Assembly: GCA_015680685.1 (NCBI GenBank)
Contig: MNCI01008931.1
Coordinates: 156,348-220,347, forward strand
Direction: 5' to 3'
Length of the DNA stretch: 64,000 nucleotides
From: Gnetum montanum
Taxonomy: Eukaryota > Streptophyta > Gnetopsida > Gnetales > Gnetaceae
Positions 25,384 through 35,948 of the stretch are shown in pieces. A program made the translations under genes and the position numbers. The first letter of the stretch is position 1. Each line of letters opens with the position of its first letter. Under the pieces are notes generated by a model. The model saw only the letters and a program-made list of their open reading frames with translations. It made no database searches and was not told the origin of the DNA.

Positions 25384-26331
25384 CTATGTTTCTTGGGCAC
25401 ACCAATTGCATGCAGGAGATGTTGAGCATTCCTCCATGTCATCATCCTCCGAGTCACTGTATGTGATGCATGGAACTTTCTTCTTCTCAATCTTTCCATA
25501 AATGTTTACCTTAGATATTTCCAAGGAAAGATCACGGATTCCTAGGCATGCGTCTATTGTACTTAGCCATGCCATTCCCATTATAATTGAGAAGTCCCCT
25601 TTGTTGTTGTTGACTTCTATCACTAGGAAATCAACTGGGTATGACCAACCACACATAATGGTAATGATGTCCTCCACCAATCCCAAGGGAATGGTGATGG
25701 ACTGCTCAGCCAGCTCTAGTTGAATATTACTCTTCTTGAGTGGAGGCAGGTTCTAGGCTTGATACATTTCTCGTGAGATTAAGTTGACTTTGGAACCTGA
25801 GTCAAGAAGAGCCTTACGAGGTTCGTTCTTAGTGACTTGGAGGTAGATTAAGGGACTTCCAAGGTCAGATAGTTTCTTGGGAAGGTGGCCTACCTTGATC
25901 CAGTCGGTAACGATATGTGTTAACATAATCATATGCGTTAAGCTATGTTGTTGGTTTGAAGGAAGCTCCGAAGCCTTAATTTTTGGAGGAGTGTACACAG
26001 ACTCAACCGCTTGTCGTTGTGAGAGCTTTTTCGAGCTTTTGGTTCTGAAGAAAGGTCTTCTCTTCTTGTGGTTGTCAAAACTAGTAGCGGGTTGAAGGTT
26101 TATAGCTCTCGTAGCATTACGTTGCTGCGGTTGAGTGGGGAGTTCCCCTTGCATTATTGGAGCGGGTGGTAGTGGAACTACCGGCGTAAGAGATGCAAAT
26201 GGATTCGGAGGATGGCATGCATATGGTGTATCTCCCAGAGGAGAAGGAGTCCTAAAATACTCCCAAACTTGGTAGTGACATTGTGGAGTTGCGTGACCCA
26301 TACAATCACTTGGAGAAACCAGCTGCTGCAC
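25384..26331 (-). pseudogene. Aspartic protease of A2
   Basis: The frame 26,331-25,753 has a Pro-rich linker and ends in RKALLDSGSKVNLISREMYQ, the catalytic LLDSGS motif of retroviral-type proteases. After a stop (TAG, near 25,750) the frame 25,686-25,384 resumes with PVDFLVIEVNN and IIMGMAWLSTIDACLGI, the usual flap and (I)LG.DWL-like C-terminal motif. It ends in an acidic tail (SDSEDDDMEEC). It would cleave the gag polyprotein as a dimer. Two segments in neighbouring frames show the gene is broken. No RT follows. Confidence 0.75.
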
Positions 26332-26734
26332 GTAGTAGCCATACGAGTCTGGTTATCGGTAAGGGTATTGTTACCTAGGCGGTGGCATCCCCCATGACTG
26401 TGGGTGTTGCCACTGCTGATGTTGCTCGATAGGTTGTGTCAGAGTTCCACTTGGATAATACATTAACGGTTGGTGGAACTGCCTTGGGTTACCTTGGGGA
26501 TAAGGTAACCTTCGGGGTGCCTACCATCTGTTAAGTCTTGGGTTGAGTGCATACACCCCAAACTCTTGTAGATGTGAAGCAACATCTCTTATGATGGTTA
26601 TATTGGTAGATCTCACATCCACCTTCATTGTCTATATCTGAATCCACAACCTCATCGATGATGGTCATTTTTCCCTTAACCTTGTCACATGCATGGCCTG
26701 AATCTCTCCGCTATTTCTTGTCATGGTCACTACT

Positions 26735-28450
26735 TCATTCCTCCTTAGACTCCTCTATGATTTTCAGGACAAGTTCAAGTCTACTATCTAAGGAGTCATG
26801 TATCTGATCTACCTTAGCCACCACTTCCGTTTTTAATTTCTGAAGCGGCAAGGTTTTTCTATTCACCAACTCTTCGAGTGGTGACTCATCCTCTTCGTCG
26901 CAGAATCTCTCTCCCTTCTTTCGGAGGGAAGAATCACGATTATATTCTTCCGCGCTTTCTCGTTTCCATAGCTCCCCTTTTTCTTTAGCTACTTGCTCCA
27001 ACAACCAATGAATTTCATGGGATCTAAGTTCTGATAATCTCCCTTGGGCATAAGTCCCAAGGGTTCTCCTAGTTTCATGTCTTAGCCCATCGACGAGGTG
27101 ACATAGTTGATCCCGCTGTGCATAACCATGGCCCGGGCAACGATGTAGCAATGCATAATATCAGCCCATGGTAGCATCCAAGGGTTTGTGAGTACCCTGC
27201 TTCCATCCTTGGATTTGCTTACGCAAGTTGGACACTCTGGAGTATGTTTGGTATTTATAGTTGAAGAGTTCTAACATCGTACTCCACCTCCTAATGGTTT
27301 CCAGTTCTAAGGACCAGTACCAACTCTCTGCTTCTTTTATGAGTGTCCTAGGAAACAACTTTAACTTTTGCCACTCATTTTCAATATTTTCCAAGGTGCA
27401 CGCATCGTGGAATTCCTGTAAGTGATTTTTGCGGATCAATGTTGTATCCCCCCTCAAATTGTGGGATGTTATTCATATCCAATCTCTTGATCCTAGCATC
27501 TTTTTGGTGCCTTGTAGGTATTCTCACAGCCTTTGTAATGTCTAACATACTTCGGGTGGCAAGTAGGGGTTCATCATGATCATCTCTCTCATGACGTCTA
27601 TGATGCCTACGTGGTTCCCTACTTTCCCTTCTTTCATGCCTTGACTCTCTAGAGTGCCCTCGTCCTTGCTCTCGACTCTCTTGTTGAGGTCTCTCATTTT
27701 GCTTACCCTTATCCTCACCGTTATGCTCTTTGTGACTGCACCCTGATGTGGAAGGAGAGGGTGAATGATGTGATGAAGGGAAAGAAGAAGAAGAATCATC
27801 ACCATGATGATGTTTCTTACCTTCTCTTCAATGGCTACGTCCCTGATTATGATGATGATTCGAATGCCTGTCCTTGTCATGTGTTTTTGTTCCCTCAGTG
27901 AACACTTGGTGTTCATGGGGATCAAAACCAGGATTGTGTATCATGGAGCGTAGGTTCTGATACCCCACCTCTTCACTATTGTTAGGAAGGGGAACATCAT
28001 TTGATGGAGAACCTATTATAATTGGTTCACCATCTCCAATTTTGCTTAGGACGTGCGAGACCCCTTTGCCCTTCAATAATGTATGGTGGCTCCCTTGCCT
28101 CGAGTCCTTAAATGTTGCATTGCTGTGGGATGGTAATCCCTTGTGTTGAAATCACCTACAACGTATTCAACATAGAGCTGCGTCATGCCTATATGTGCCA
28201 GAGCACGGAGGAGCATGTTGGGGACTGCACGATCTGGAGGTAACACTATGTTACCTTGCAAATCTCGCCAATGTAGTTGTTCATCCTGATGGAGGATAAA
28301 AGTAAAATCAGGTATATACTCATCGGGATGAGTATATACCACTCGGTACTGTTGAGGAACTAGTGGTTCGTGCTTATGTGTGTTAGACTGCCGACTGTTT
28401 CTTGTGTGATCCCTAGGCGGTGAAGTGCTTTTGTTCGAAGAAGAAGACAT
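26735..28450 (-). pseudogene. Gag of A2
   Basis: The start at 28,450 (MSSSSNKSTSPP) gives a Ser/Pro-rich N-terminus, then a conserved domain with PDFTFILHQDEQLHWRDL and GNIVLPPDRAVPNMLLRAL that recurs in A3. A charged linker follows (27,925-27,542). Then comes the capsid-like domain: ESWYWSLELETIRRWSTMLE, LFNYKYQTYSRVSNLRKQIQ and HRCPGHGYAQRDQLCHLVDG, ending in an acidic/Lys-rich coiled stretch near 26,735. Gag forms the particle around element RNA. At least three frame breaks are present. The first ORF (125 codons) begins 145 bp from the LTR end. Confidence 0.75.
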
Positions 28451-28572
28451 TGTGTCTTATTCGGTGTGCTGATTAACCGTTATATAATTTTTCATTTAAT
28501 TAACCCTAAGGGTTTGTTTAAGCTCCCAACGATGTGGATAATTTCCTATGTTCTACTTAGCGCACAAACACT

Positions 28573-28594
28573 TAGTCCCCGACAACGGTGCCAA
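28573..28594 (-). promoter_or_regulatory. tRNA-Asp-type primer-binding site of A2
   Basis: Minus strand reads TTGGCACCGTTGTCGGGGAC right after the LTR end. From known tRNA sequence, the complement of the plant tRNA-Asp 3' end is TGGCGCCGTTGCCGGGGA. The two differences are C-to-T/G-to-A type. The same site, more decayed, is at A3 (34,541-34,562). Confidence 0.75.
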
Positions 28595-29392
28595 TGATGA
28601 GAGGCAAGGTACCCCTATACTCAACCATACGAATATGAGCGTTATACGCACGATCCGATCGAACTCCACAGACTAAGTGCCTACACGCCTTATGGAACAC
28701 TTAAGGTTAATCATTCGTTGTCTTCCCAGACTTACTTGTATTTGTCATGGTTGTATGGTTAAGTAAATCTGAGGTATGTGATTTTTATAGTTTTTCTGTT
28801 TTATCTCCTGTGCTGATGAGGTGAAGGATGAAGAGACTAATTAACTAACTAAGCCTTAATTAACCTAGCATCAATATCCGTTCCCACTTACTGTTCACAC
28901 CCTAAACCAATGCAACCTTGGTTACCGAATACTATTCGTTACTGGGATCACCAAGCATAATGCACATGCTCGAAGCGGTCATACTGAATGCACTTAACTA
29001 GGAGAGAAGGGTTGAGAGAGATTTAATTAACTAATAAAGCATTTAAACAATGAAAAATAAATAAAAATAAATAAAGTCCTATTTAGCCTAGTCCATGCAC
29101 TACAAGGTTTATCCAAGAAGTTTGTCTTTATTTTCATACACAAACTTGTGTTCAGGTACAATATTTGCTCGAATAAAGATCCGTTCACTTTAGAGCTCCT
29201 ACTACGGGCACATGGAAATTATTCTATCTCTGGAGAGGTAAAACTACCAGAGTTTTGCTACGGTCTAGGCCTAGAACTAGAAACAAGGGAAAGCCGCCTC
29301 TTATTTATATATTTGGTGGCGCACTGCGATATCGCGTATGCGATATCATGGAGGAGGCGATATCGCGGCCAATGCAATATCGCGTCCCATCA
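28595..29392 (-). repeat. A2 right LTR (5' LTR in element orientation)
   Basis: 798 bp, TGATGAG to TCCCATCA. About 28 bp longer than its partner, mainly because of additional GCGATATCGC/GCAATATCGCG units at 29,325-29,386. Confidence 0.9.
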
Positions 29393-29460
29393 AGGTCATT
29401 ATAATTGTTCAAATATATTCATAAGTTCATTATAATTATTCAAATATATTCATAAGGTCA
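29393..29460 (+). repeat. Right target duplication of A2, then a 32-bp tandem duplication
   Basis: AGGTC (29,393-29,397) is the right target copy. The following TCATTATAATTGTTCAAATA... unit of about 32 bp is repeated once with few changes. It is host DNA of element C1. Confidence 0.7.
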
Positions 29461-30990
29461 TAGTTATCATTCAATGCCCATGTTTCCCATGACACATAGA
29501 TCACAATCATATCATAAGTTACCACATTATATCATAAGCATATCAAGGAGACATACAATTCTTCCCCTTCTTGGACATCATCAAAAAGTGACTTGGGCCT
29601 TACAACAAGCAAAAATATTGAAAATAAGATTGATCAAAAGATTGTTAAGGATAACATTAGATATATCATACAATCTTCATCTAAGTAAAACTTCATTAGA
29701 TACAATCTTCATCTCAATTTCATAATTAGAGAATGGACATAGTAAATTCATGTGAAGGAAAATACGTACATACACACCCAAATATTAAGAAATAGATCGA
29801 ATTCTAGGACTAGATCAAGAGATCAAACAAAGCAATTTCTAATTAATAGGTTCATATTAACCACATATATCTTAAGGAAGCTTAAATATCTCACCAATTT
29901 ATTTTTGAAATTTCCTAATATGTTTTATCACATAAAAGAAATGAGTACTTTTTCTTACTTTAGTAGGCTTAAGATCTTCTAGGTAAGAATTGTTTAGCTC
30001 ATATCAACAATAAAGGACCTGAGTACTCAAAAGACTATATTCTCAATATATAAATGATGCAACCCTAACATAGAGATATATTTAAATAAATTCCATAAGC
30101 TTACATAATTGATGATTACTTTTAGGTAAAAGATTATCAAAGCTTGAACCAAAAATAACTTACTCTTTTACCTTCAAGTTTTTACTAGATCAATATACCT
30201 TTTGTTGCTAACTAGAGATAGGTTACTAGGTATTATGTCTTGGAGAAAGTGTTCATAGACTTCCCCTATATTGATGCTCCAAAATAGATCATGAGGAACA
30301 AGCTCCTCCTGTATATGTGCCTATCTCTTCTTTTAACTCTTTACAAGATTTGTAGCTATTTGGTCATAATGTTAATTCTTCAGTATATAAAATGAACTAG
30401 CAATGTTTATAAAAAGCAAAAACATTAGTGAAAATTATTAGGCACAAATCATAACTATTTTTGCTTGACCATCCAACCATGCCTCATTTTATCATTTCTC
30501 TACAATACTTGACCAATTTCTCATGTTAGTAGTATTTTACAAAAAATGGAACAATTTTTAATGTATAACATCTTTAAGCATAAAGCCTTTGAAGGACATG
30601 TAGATAGCTAAATAATTCATAAGATAACATGAAAGATGACCATACTACCTTGATCTTTCTTTGAAACCCTTTTTCTATAATATCATGCATTCGATGATTA
30701 AAATATATTTTCTTTGATGATTAAAGAATTCATAAAGTATATGTATAAAATTTATTAGAAAAGAATTTTAAAAACTAGCCTATATTAAATCTAGCAAGTA
30801 GGGAAATAGAGACTTACTATGACTTACCTTACTTGCATAGTAATATGAGAATGGCTAATGGAGATTGAGATGAGGTCCTTTATCATAGAGGACCTCCTTA
30901 TCATTTGATTTTCTCTCATTAGCTCATTTGTTGGTGTTTCCAACCTTGTATGGGAATCCTTCTTGTTCATGTTTCTCAAGATAGGAGGAT
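29461..30990 (-). other. Internal region of C1 without recognisable coding
   Basis: Very AT-rich. I found no integrase or RT motif on either strand. By position, copia pol should lie here on minus, so pol was replaced, deleted or never present. Confidence 0.5.
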
Positions 30991-32596
30991 TCATAATTTT
31001 TTATTCATTCACCCTTTTAGAGGTTTCTCCAGCTTTTAGCTCATTCTTTTCCCAAGTTTTTGCATCCTTCAAGATGCATTTACTAGATTTCTTTTGACAC
31101 GATCAAGTATCAACATTATTTTGTTCTATGTGAGGATAATAATCTTGTTCATGACCACAATTTTTACAAACATAGAAAGTATTTCTTTTATGAATAGAAT
31201 CATCAAACCTGATTATGTTTGAATTTGAACTAGCCCAAGTATCTTTTTGAGAGGTTTCTTCCAAGATTTCACTTTTATACAGAGTTTGAATCTCTTCCTT
31301 ATTTTCAGTGATCCCTTCTTCTTAAGTATTCCTGTATTTCTTTTCATTCAACGAGATTAGTAGTTGAATCTTAGCTATTATGCCTGAGATTTCCCTTTTT
31401 AACTTAGAGGATAAGGTATAGATATCAGAAATTTTTCTATACATATTTTTCTTTACCTTTTTGAGTAGATAATGTAAGATAAGAATTTCTTTATGTAACT
31501 CACTAGACCTTTCATCATGTTTATCTTTTAATCTATCAGAGATTTATGATGAATCTTCATTTGTGAGGGCCATACATATAAGTTATGAGTCTTTCATAGT
31601 GTCATCAACCTCTTATTCACTTTGTTCTCCATCGTCCTAGCTTGTGTAGAAGTTTGTCTTTTTCATATGCACTTCAATCTTATCTCTTTGTTGCAACTTG
31701 CTAGTGCTAGGACATTTGAAGGCCACATGGCCTCTTCCACCACATACCCAGAATTCTATAAAAAATTCATCAATGTTTGAAGTTATAGAACTTTTACCTT
31801 TGGACTTATTTGGTTCTTGTGGGTTGAAGCTTCTTCCTTTTCTTGCAAGGAGTCTTTAAACTTTTCTAGATACAAGAACTATTTCTTCTTCACTGTTCAT
31901 TTCTTGTTTGACCAACTCCTTCTATTTTGATACTGATTTCAAGGTGATAGGCTTTTCCTTTATCGCTCCTTTGCTTATGAGATTCATCTCATAAGCAATA
32001 AGAGCACTTTGGAGCTCTTCAAATTTAAGAATTGAAAAATCTCTAATTTCTTTCATAGTTTTGACCTTAGGTCTAAATTTAGACTGTAGTGTTCTAATCA
32101 TTTTTATAATTACATCGCTTTCAAGCAAGTCCTTACCTGTACCCTTGATTGCTACAATAAGATCATTTGCCCTAGAGAAATAATCCTTAATCTTTTCACC
32201 TTCCTTCATCTTAGGTTTGTCATATTCACTTTGCAAGACCAAAAGTTTTGATTGTTAAACTATAGGTGTGGCCTTGTAGGTAGCCTCTATGGTTTCCCAA
32301 ATTCCCTTAGTAGTCTTACACCCAACTATTCTATTAAATTCAAATTCATTTAATCAGCAATATAAACAATTTTTTACCTTAGAATCATACATAAACTTAT
32401 CTCTTTCTTTAACCATCCATTTATTCCATGGCTTAATAACTTTTGATGTGCTATCAACAAGCAATGTGTAGCCTTCAAGAATTGACTTCCATACCACGAA
32501 TTTCATGAACTCGAAGAAGCCTTGCATCATTGCCTTCCAATATGTAAAGTCAACTCTATCGAACATTAGTGGCTCTATGTAGGATGTCCCCTCCAT
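30991..32596 (-). pseudogene. Copia-type gag of C1
   Basis: The start at 32,596 (MEGTSYIEPLMFDRVDFTYW) gives the usual copia N-terminus 'P..FDG.NF.YWK'; KAMMQGFFEFMKFVVWKSIL follows. The block 32,242-31,922 (MVLQSEYDKPKMKEGEKIKD, DLIVAIKGTGKDLLESDVII) is UBN2-like. Near 31,700-31,750 a zinc knuckle reads FWVCGGRGHVAFKC, in which Phe replaces the first Cys. A second Cys/His cluster, YVCKNCGHEQDYYPH, lies near 31,140-31,180. Between them is a Lys/Glu-rich coiled stretch. Stops separate the parts. A large gag with two distant knuckle-like clusters resembles plant copia gag-pol openings, but no pol follows. Confidence 0.65.
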
Positions 32597-32638
32597 AGTT
32601 CACTCTTGGAAGTTGAAGCACAAACTTGAGAGCACTGG

Positions 32639-32650
32639 GCTTCGATACCA
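32639..32650 (-). promoter_or_regulatory. Primer-binding site of C1 (initiator-Met type)
   Basis: Minus strand TGGTATCGAAGC lies two bases after the LTR end. The canonical plant site is TGGTATCAGAGC; this one differs at two adjacent bases. Confidence 0.7.
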
Positions 32651-32652
32651 CT

Positions 32653-33731
32653 TGTGGATTGAAAACTTAGAAGGGGGGTTGAATAAGTCCCCTAATTAAA
32701 ATTAAACCAACCACGAGAACATACCAGATTTTACTTGATTTCTCAACTTGGGTACATCCACACTTGGAGGATAGAATCCATGCACACCTCTAGAATTGGT
32801 TTCTTCAAAAATGTGGTTTGAAGTGCACCACACCTTGTACAAGCTCTGAGCTTTGCTTCAAAGTGTTTCATCATTGTGAAACCACTCAATCCCATAAGGT
32901 CCCGACAAGCTCAGAATATGGTTTCAAGGATCCTACAACATTTACAAAATTGAGCTCTATTTCAAAGTGTTTTGACATTGCAAAACCACTCAATCCTGCA
33001 AGATCCCAACAAGCTCAATAAGGATGCCTTCTCGAAAGAAGCACATCAACCCTGCAAGGTTACAAGAAAGAAAGAAAAGATCAAGGAAAGAATGTAACTA
33101 AATTTATAGATCCATGTACTTGAAGCTCAGTACAAATTACAATCAAGTAAATGATGTTAAAATGAAGGGCAAGAATAGAATTTCTTAGAATAGACAACGA
33201 AAAGCTTTTGTGTGAATAGTGCTTGCACAATTCCTAAAATTTTGACATCATCTTATAGTTTTGAAGTTTTCAAAAACTCCTCGAAATTCATGCAACAGCC
33301 TCCAAAGAACTAGTATAGATGTTTACTTCGAAGTTGAGATGTCTAACTAAGATTAAGCTCAATGCAGGAGAGAAGTCTATCTAGTAAGTGGGACGTCTAC
33401 AGTGAGACATCTATTGTTGGGAACAAATGTCTACTATTTTTCCAAGGCATCTACTCAACCCTTGAACTTTGAATTCTAAGGCTTTCTCTTGTTAATTTTT
33501 CTTCTTGGCAATCCTTGAAGCATCTTCATTTGGCTTGTAGACTTCATTTTCATCCATGCTTTCATCTTGTTCATGTAGTCTTCATCTTAACATCTTGATG
33601 TAAATGTTGTTTTCTTGAGTTCTTAGATTTCATTGTGGAGTTCTTGTTCATGTCCTACAAAATCATGATCTACCATAAACATGATATATTCTCCATTTTC
33701 CTTAAGGTTTTGACACACCAAAAGGTCAACA
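32653..33731 (-). repeat. C1 right LTR (5' LTR in element orientation)
   Basis: 1,079 bp, TGTGGATT...GGTCAACA, paired with 21,142-22,196. Following bases ATTCT do not match the left flank CTAGC. Confidence 0.85.
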
Positions 33732-33759
33732 ATTCTCTTCTATTAGAGTTTGTTAATGA

Positions 33760-34430
33760 GTGTGATGAAAAGGATGGGGGAGTTGGAGAATGATGCTAGC
33801 TGGTTCTCATCCTGTAGCTTCTAGATTCATCTCTTCTAGTAATATATCAAACATTTTAAGCCTAAAATTCCCCCTAAGTATGGAGTTTGCATCATCTTTT
33901 CCTAGAATTTCTACAAGAGTTGAATGTAACTTTGTCTTCGCAAGATCTTCAATGCATATTACTTGTGTTTGAGAATTGGATCTATGAGTCTGGTTAGACT
34001 TTTTAGCTTTATATGGTTCATATTCTTTCTCATTAAGGATGATCAATTGTGGTGCTTTATTTCTTTTCTCTTGTTCATATCTTACTACTATAATAGCATT
34101 CCTTCTTGCTTGAGCCTTTGTTGACTAATATGATCTAGTTATATTTTTGACAACTTGATACCCAAGATTTTATCTTAGGAGGGTTGGTTGTAGCATAGAT
34201 GATATTGAGCGTTTTGGTGGCAAGATAATGTTGCCTTATAAGTCTCTCCATCTAAATTGTTCATATTGGTGGAAAATAAATGTAAAATTGGGATTAGTTT
34301 AAGAATATAAGATTCTTGTTTGCATTTGTGCACATCAATCATGTTGATTATAGTCTTTATCATTACTTTCATTAAGATCAATAGCAAGTGGATATTTCAC
34401 TTTAGATATGGAAGCCATTTTAGGTTAGTT
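33760..34430 (-). pseudogene. Gag N-terminal remnant of A3
   Basis: From about 34,414 (MASISKVKYPLAIDLNESND) the minus strand, read across stops, gives NPNFTFIFHQYEQFRWRDL and GNIILPPKRSISSMLQPTLL. This matches PDFTFILHQDEQLHWRDL and GNIVLPPDRAVPNMLLRAL of A2. A further open stretch (34,046-33,807; EDLAKTKLHSTLVEILGKDD) has no match I recognise. Internal stops include TAG/TAA at several sites. Confidence 0.6.
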
Positions 34431-34540
34431 GATGCATAAATGTGTGTGTATTTTGAAAAATTATTCTAAGTATGAAAGATAGACTTAGTGATACTTGATA
34501 CAATGAACTGTATAAGATCAACTAATTAGCAAATATTGAT

Positions 34541-34562
34541 ACATCCTTGATAATGACGCCAA
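34541..34562 (-). promoter_or_regulatory. Decayed tRNA-Asp-type primer site of A3
   Basis: Minus strand TTGGCGTCATTATCAAGGAT. Compared with TGGCGCCGTTGCCGGGGA the differences are mostly C-to-T or G-to-A, as in methylated DNA decay. Confidence 0.55.
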
Positions 34563-35405
34563 TGATAAGTGGTGGATAATTCTAACACTCAACCATACAA
34601 GTCACAAGTGTTCACATGTAATGAGATTGTAATCCGTGGATGAACAATGTAAGTATACTAGTGAGTTGATAATGAGTTCATGATTGTTGTCTTCACACTT
34701 AGAGTTAGCAAGGTGCAAAATGCATGGTTTAACTCTTAGTCAGGTATATGATTAAATGATGTTGGTTAGCTTTAAATATGTTAAAAGTAAATATAATGGA
34801 ACTAATTATAAATTCTATTTCTACGTGCAATAGAAATATAAAACTATTTTAGCTTAGTGGTGATAAATATCTATTTCTGGTTTTCCATACACGTCTTAGG
34901 CTGATATAATTGTTACTAGGGTTACCAAGTAACTTTATTATTGAACAAATCAAGCAAATTCACCATTGGGCTACCAAACAATTACATTTTATGCTCAAAA
35001 TTAGTCTACCTTACTAATTAACATTAGAATATTAAATGACTTAGGAAATGTAAATGACATAGTAAAAGTAAACAACATGGGAAAATAAATCTATTCTATG
35101 CGATATGCTATAATGATAAAGAAAAATCTTGATCTTTATTATCATTCATAAATTGTGTTCATGAACAATCCACTCAAATAAAGATGCCATACAATTGTAA
35201 TTGACTGCACTATGGGCATTCACAACTAACTCTAACTTCAAGAAAACAAATTGCAAGAATTTCGCAAAGTGTTGGCCAAAACTTATTTTTGATGTGATAG
35301 TGGGCTTGTATTTATAGGCATGACTATGGTCCACTATATTGTAACTACGACATTGTATACTGGGCTACAATATCGCATTCAATGTCATAGTCCTTGACTT
35401 CATCA
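34563..35405 (-). repeat. A3 LTR (5' LTR in element orientation)
   Basis: 843 bp from TGATAAGTGG to CTTCATCA, colinear with the LTRs of A1 and A2 (CTCAACCATAC near the start, ATAATGATAAAGAAA, TATTTATAGGC and ATATCGC words near the end). It lies directly upstream of the promoter region of the SixA-like gene and points away from it. Confidence 0.8.
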
Positions 35406-35673
35406 TAGACCTTCATTCTGGAGGAAAATAACCTTCGATCCACCAAGAAAACATGTTCGTTTACAACTTAGGTTGGGGCATTATATCCATAATGTTTTCA
35501 ACTTTATAAGAAAATAGATTAAAGCTTTGTAACTATCCAACAAATTCTATGTAATTTTCATTTCCAATTTCCATTATAATAATTCTTTTTTCTTAAAAAT
35601 ACATCATGGGTAATGTTCTAATTAAACTACGTTTCTCAAGGGTGTATTGGATTCCACAACACCCAAGAAATGG

Positions 35674-35682
35674 CATATATTA
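35674..35682 (+). promoter_or_regulatory. Possible TATA box of the SixA-like gene
   Basis: CATATATTA lies about 270 bp upstream of the chosen ATG in a zone that becomes markedly GC-richer, as is common at plant gene starts. A CCACGTACG element (ACGT core) lies at about 35,824. The transcription start is not known from sequence alone. Confidence 0.35.
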
Positions 35683-35920
35683 ATCCTGTAGCTTCGCGGA
35701 GAGATGCGCCACGCAGCTCTCAACGGGAGCTTTTACCATAGCAGCTCCTTCCGTGCACTTCAAGCACAGTACTTTCTACCTTCTCTTTTGTTATTTCTGG
35801 TCTCCACCTCGACACCATTGGTACCACGTACGCGGCAAGGCTGCATTGAAGCCGTTAGTTTGGAGAGACGGTAAAAAACAACCCGTTTTTTGTGTTTTTT
35901 GCACAAAGACCTTTAAGAAA

Positions 35921-35932
35921 ATGGCCGTGTAA
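35921..35932 (+). promoter_or_regulatory. Three-codon upstream ORF (M-A-V-stop)
   Basis: ATG GCC GTG TAA ends 16 bases before the main ATG and is in another frame. The ATG context AAAATGG is good (A at -3, G at +4), so it could reduce initiation at the main start. Confidence 0.4.
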
Positions 35933-35948
35933 TTCAGCAGCAAAAATC

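Larger units (their letters stand above)
22449..29392 (-). mobile_element. Gypsy-like LTR element A2 (family A), gag-protease only
   Basis: A complete element of 6,944 bp with LTRs of 770 bp (22,449-23,218) and 798 bp (28,595-29,392), TG...CA ends and a perfect 5-bp duplication. On the minus strand the order is 5' LTR, tRNA-Asp-type primer site, gag, aspartic protease, about 2.1 kb of non-coding DNA, polypurine tract, 3' LTR. RT, RNase H and integrase are absent, so it was non-autonomous or lost them before insertion. It shares the layout with A1 but keeps the protease and lacks the extra ORF. Confidence 0.9.
21142..33731 (-). mobile_element. Copia-type element C1, gag but no visible pol, host of A2
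   Basis: LTRs of 1,055 bp (21,142-22,196) and 1,079 bp (32,653-33,731) flank an internal region of about 3.5 kb once the 6.9-kb element A2 is subtracted. A minus-strand primer site TGGTATCGAAGC (32,639-32,650), a polypurine tract (22,199-22,210) and a UBN2/copia-type gag fix the orientation. I see no integrase (DDE) or RT (YVDD) motif in the internal region, so this is a gag-only relic. The 5-bp flanks (CTAGC and ATTCT) do not match. Confidence 0.8.
33732..35405 (-). mobile_element. Truncated family-A element A3
   Basis: Contains only the 5' part of a family-A element on minus: LTR (34,563-35,405), decayed tRNA-Asp-type primer site, and the gag N-terminus. It ends at the border with the C1 LTR (33,731). 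The rest is not found on the other side of C1, so it was lost. Confidence 0.8.

Noticed and set aside
22444-29397. A tRNA-Asp gene at 28,573-28,594
   Set aside because: Only the 3' end complement is present and it abuts an LTR; it is a primer-binding site, not a tRNA gene.
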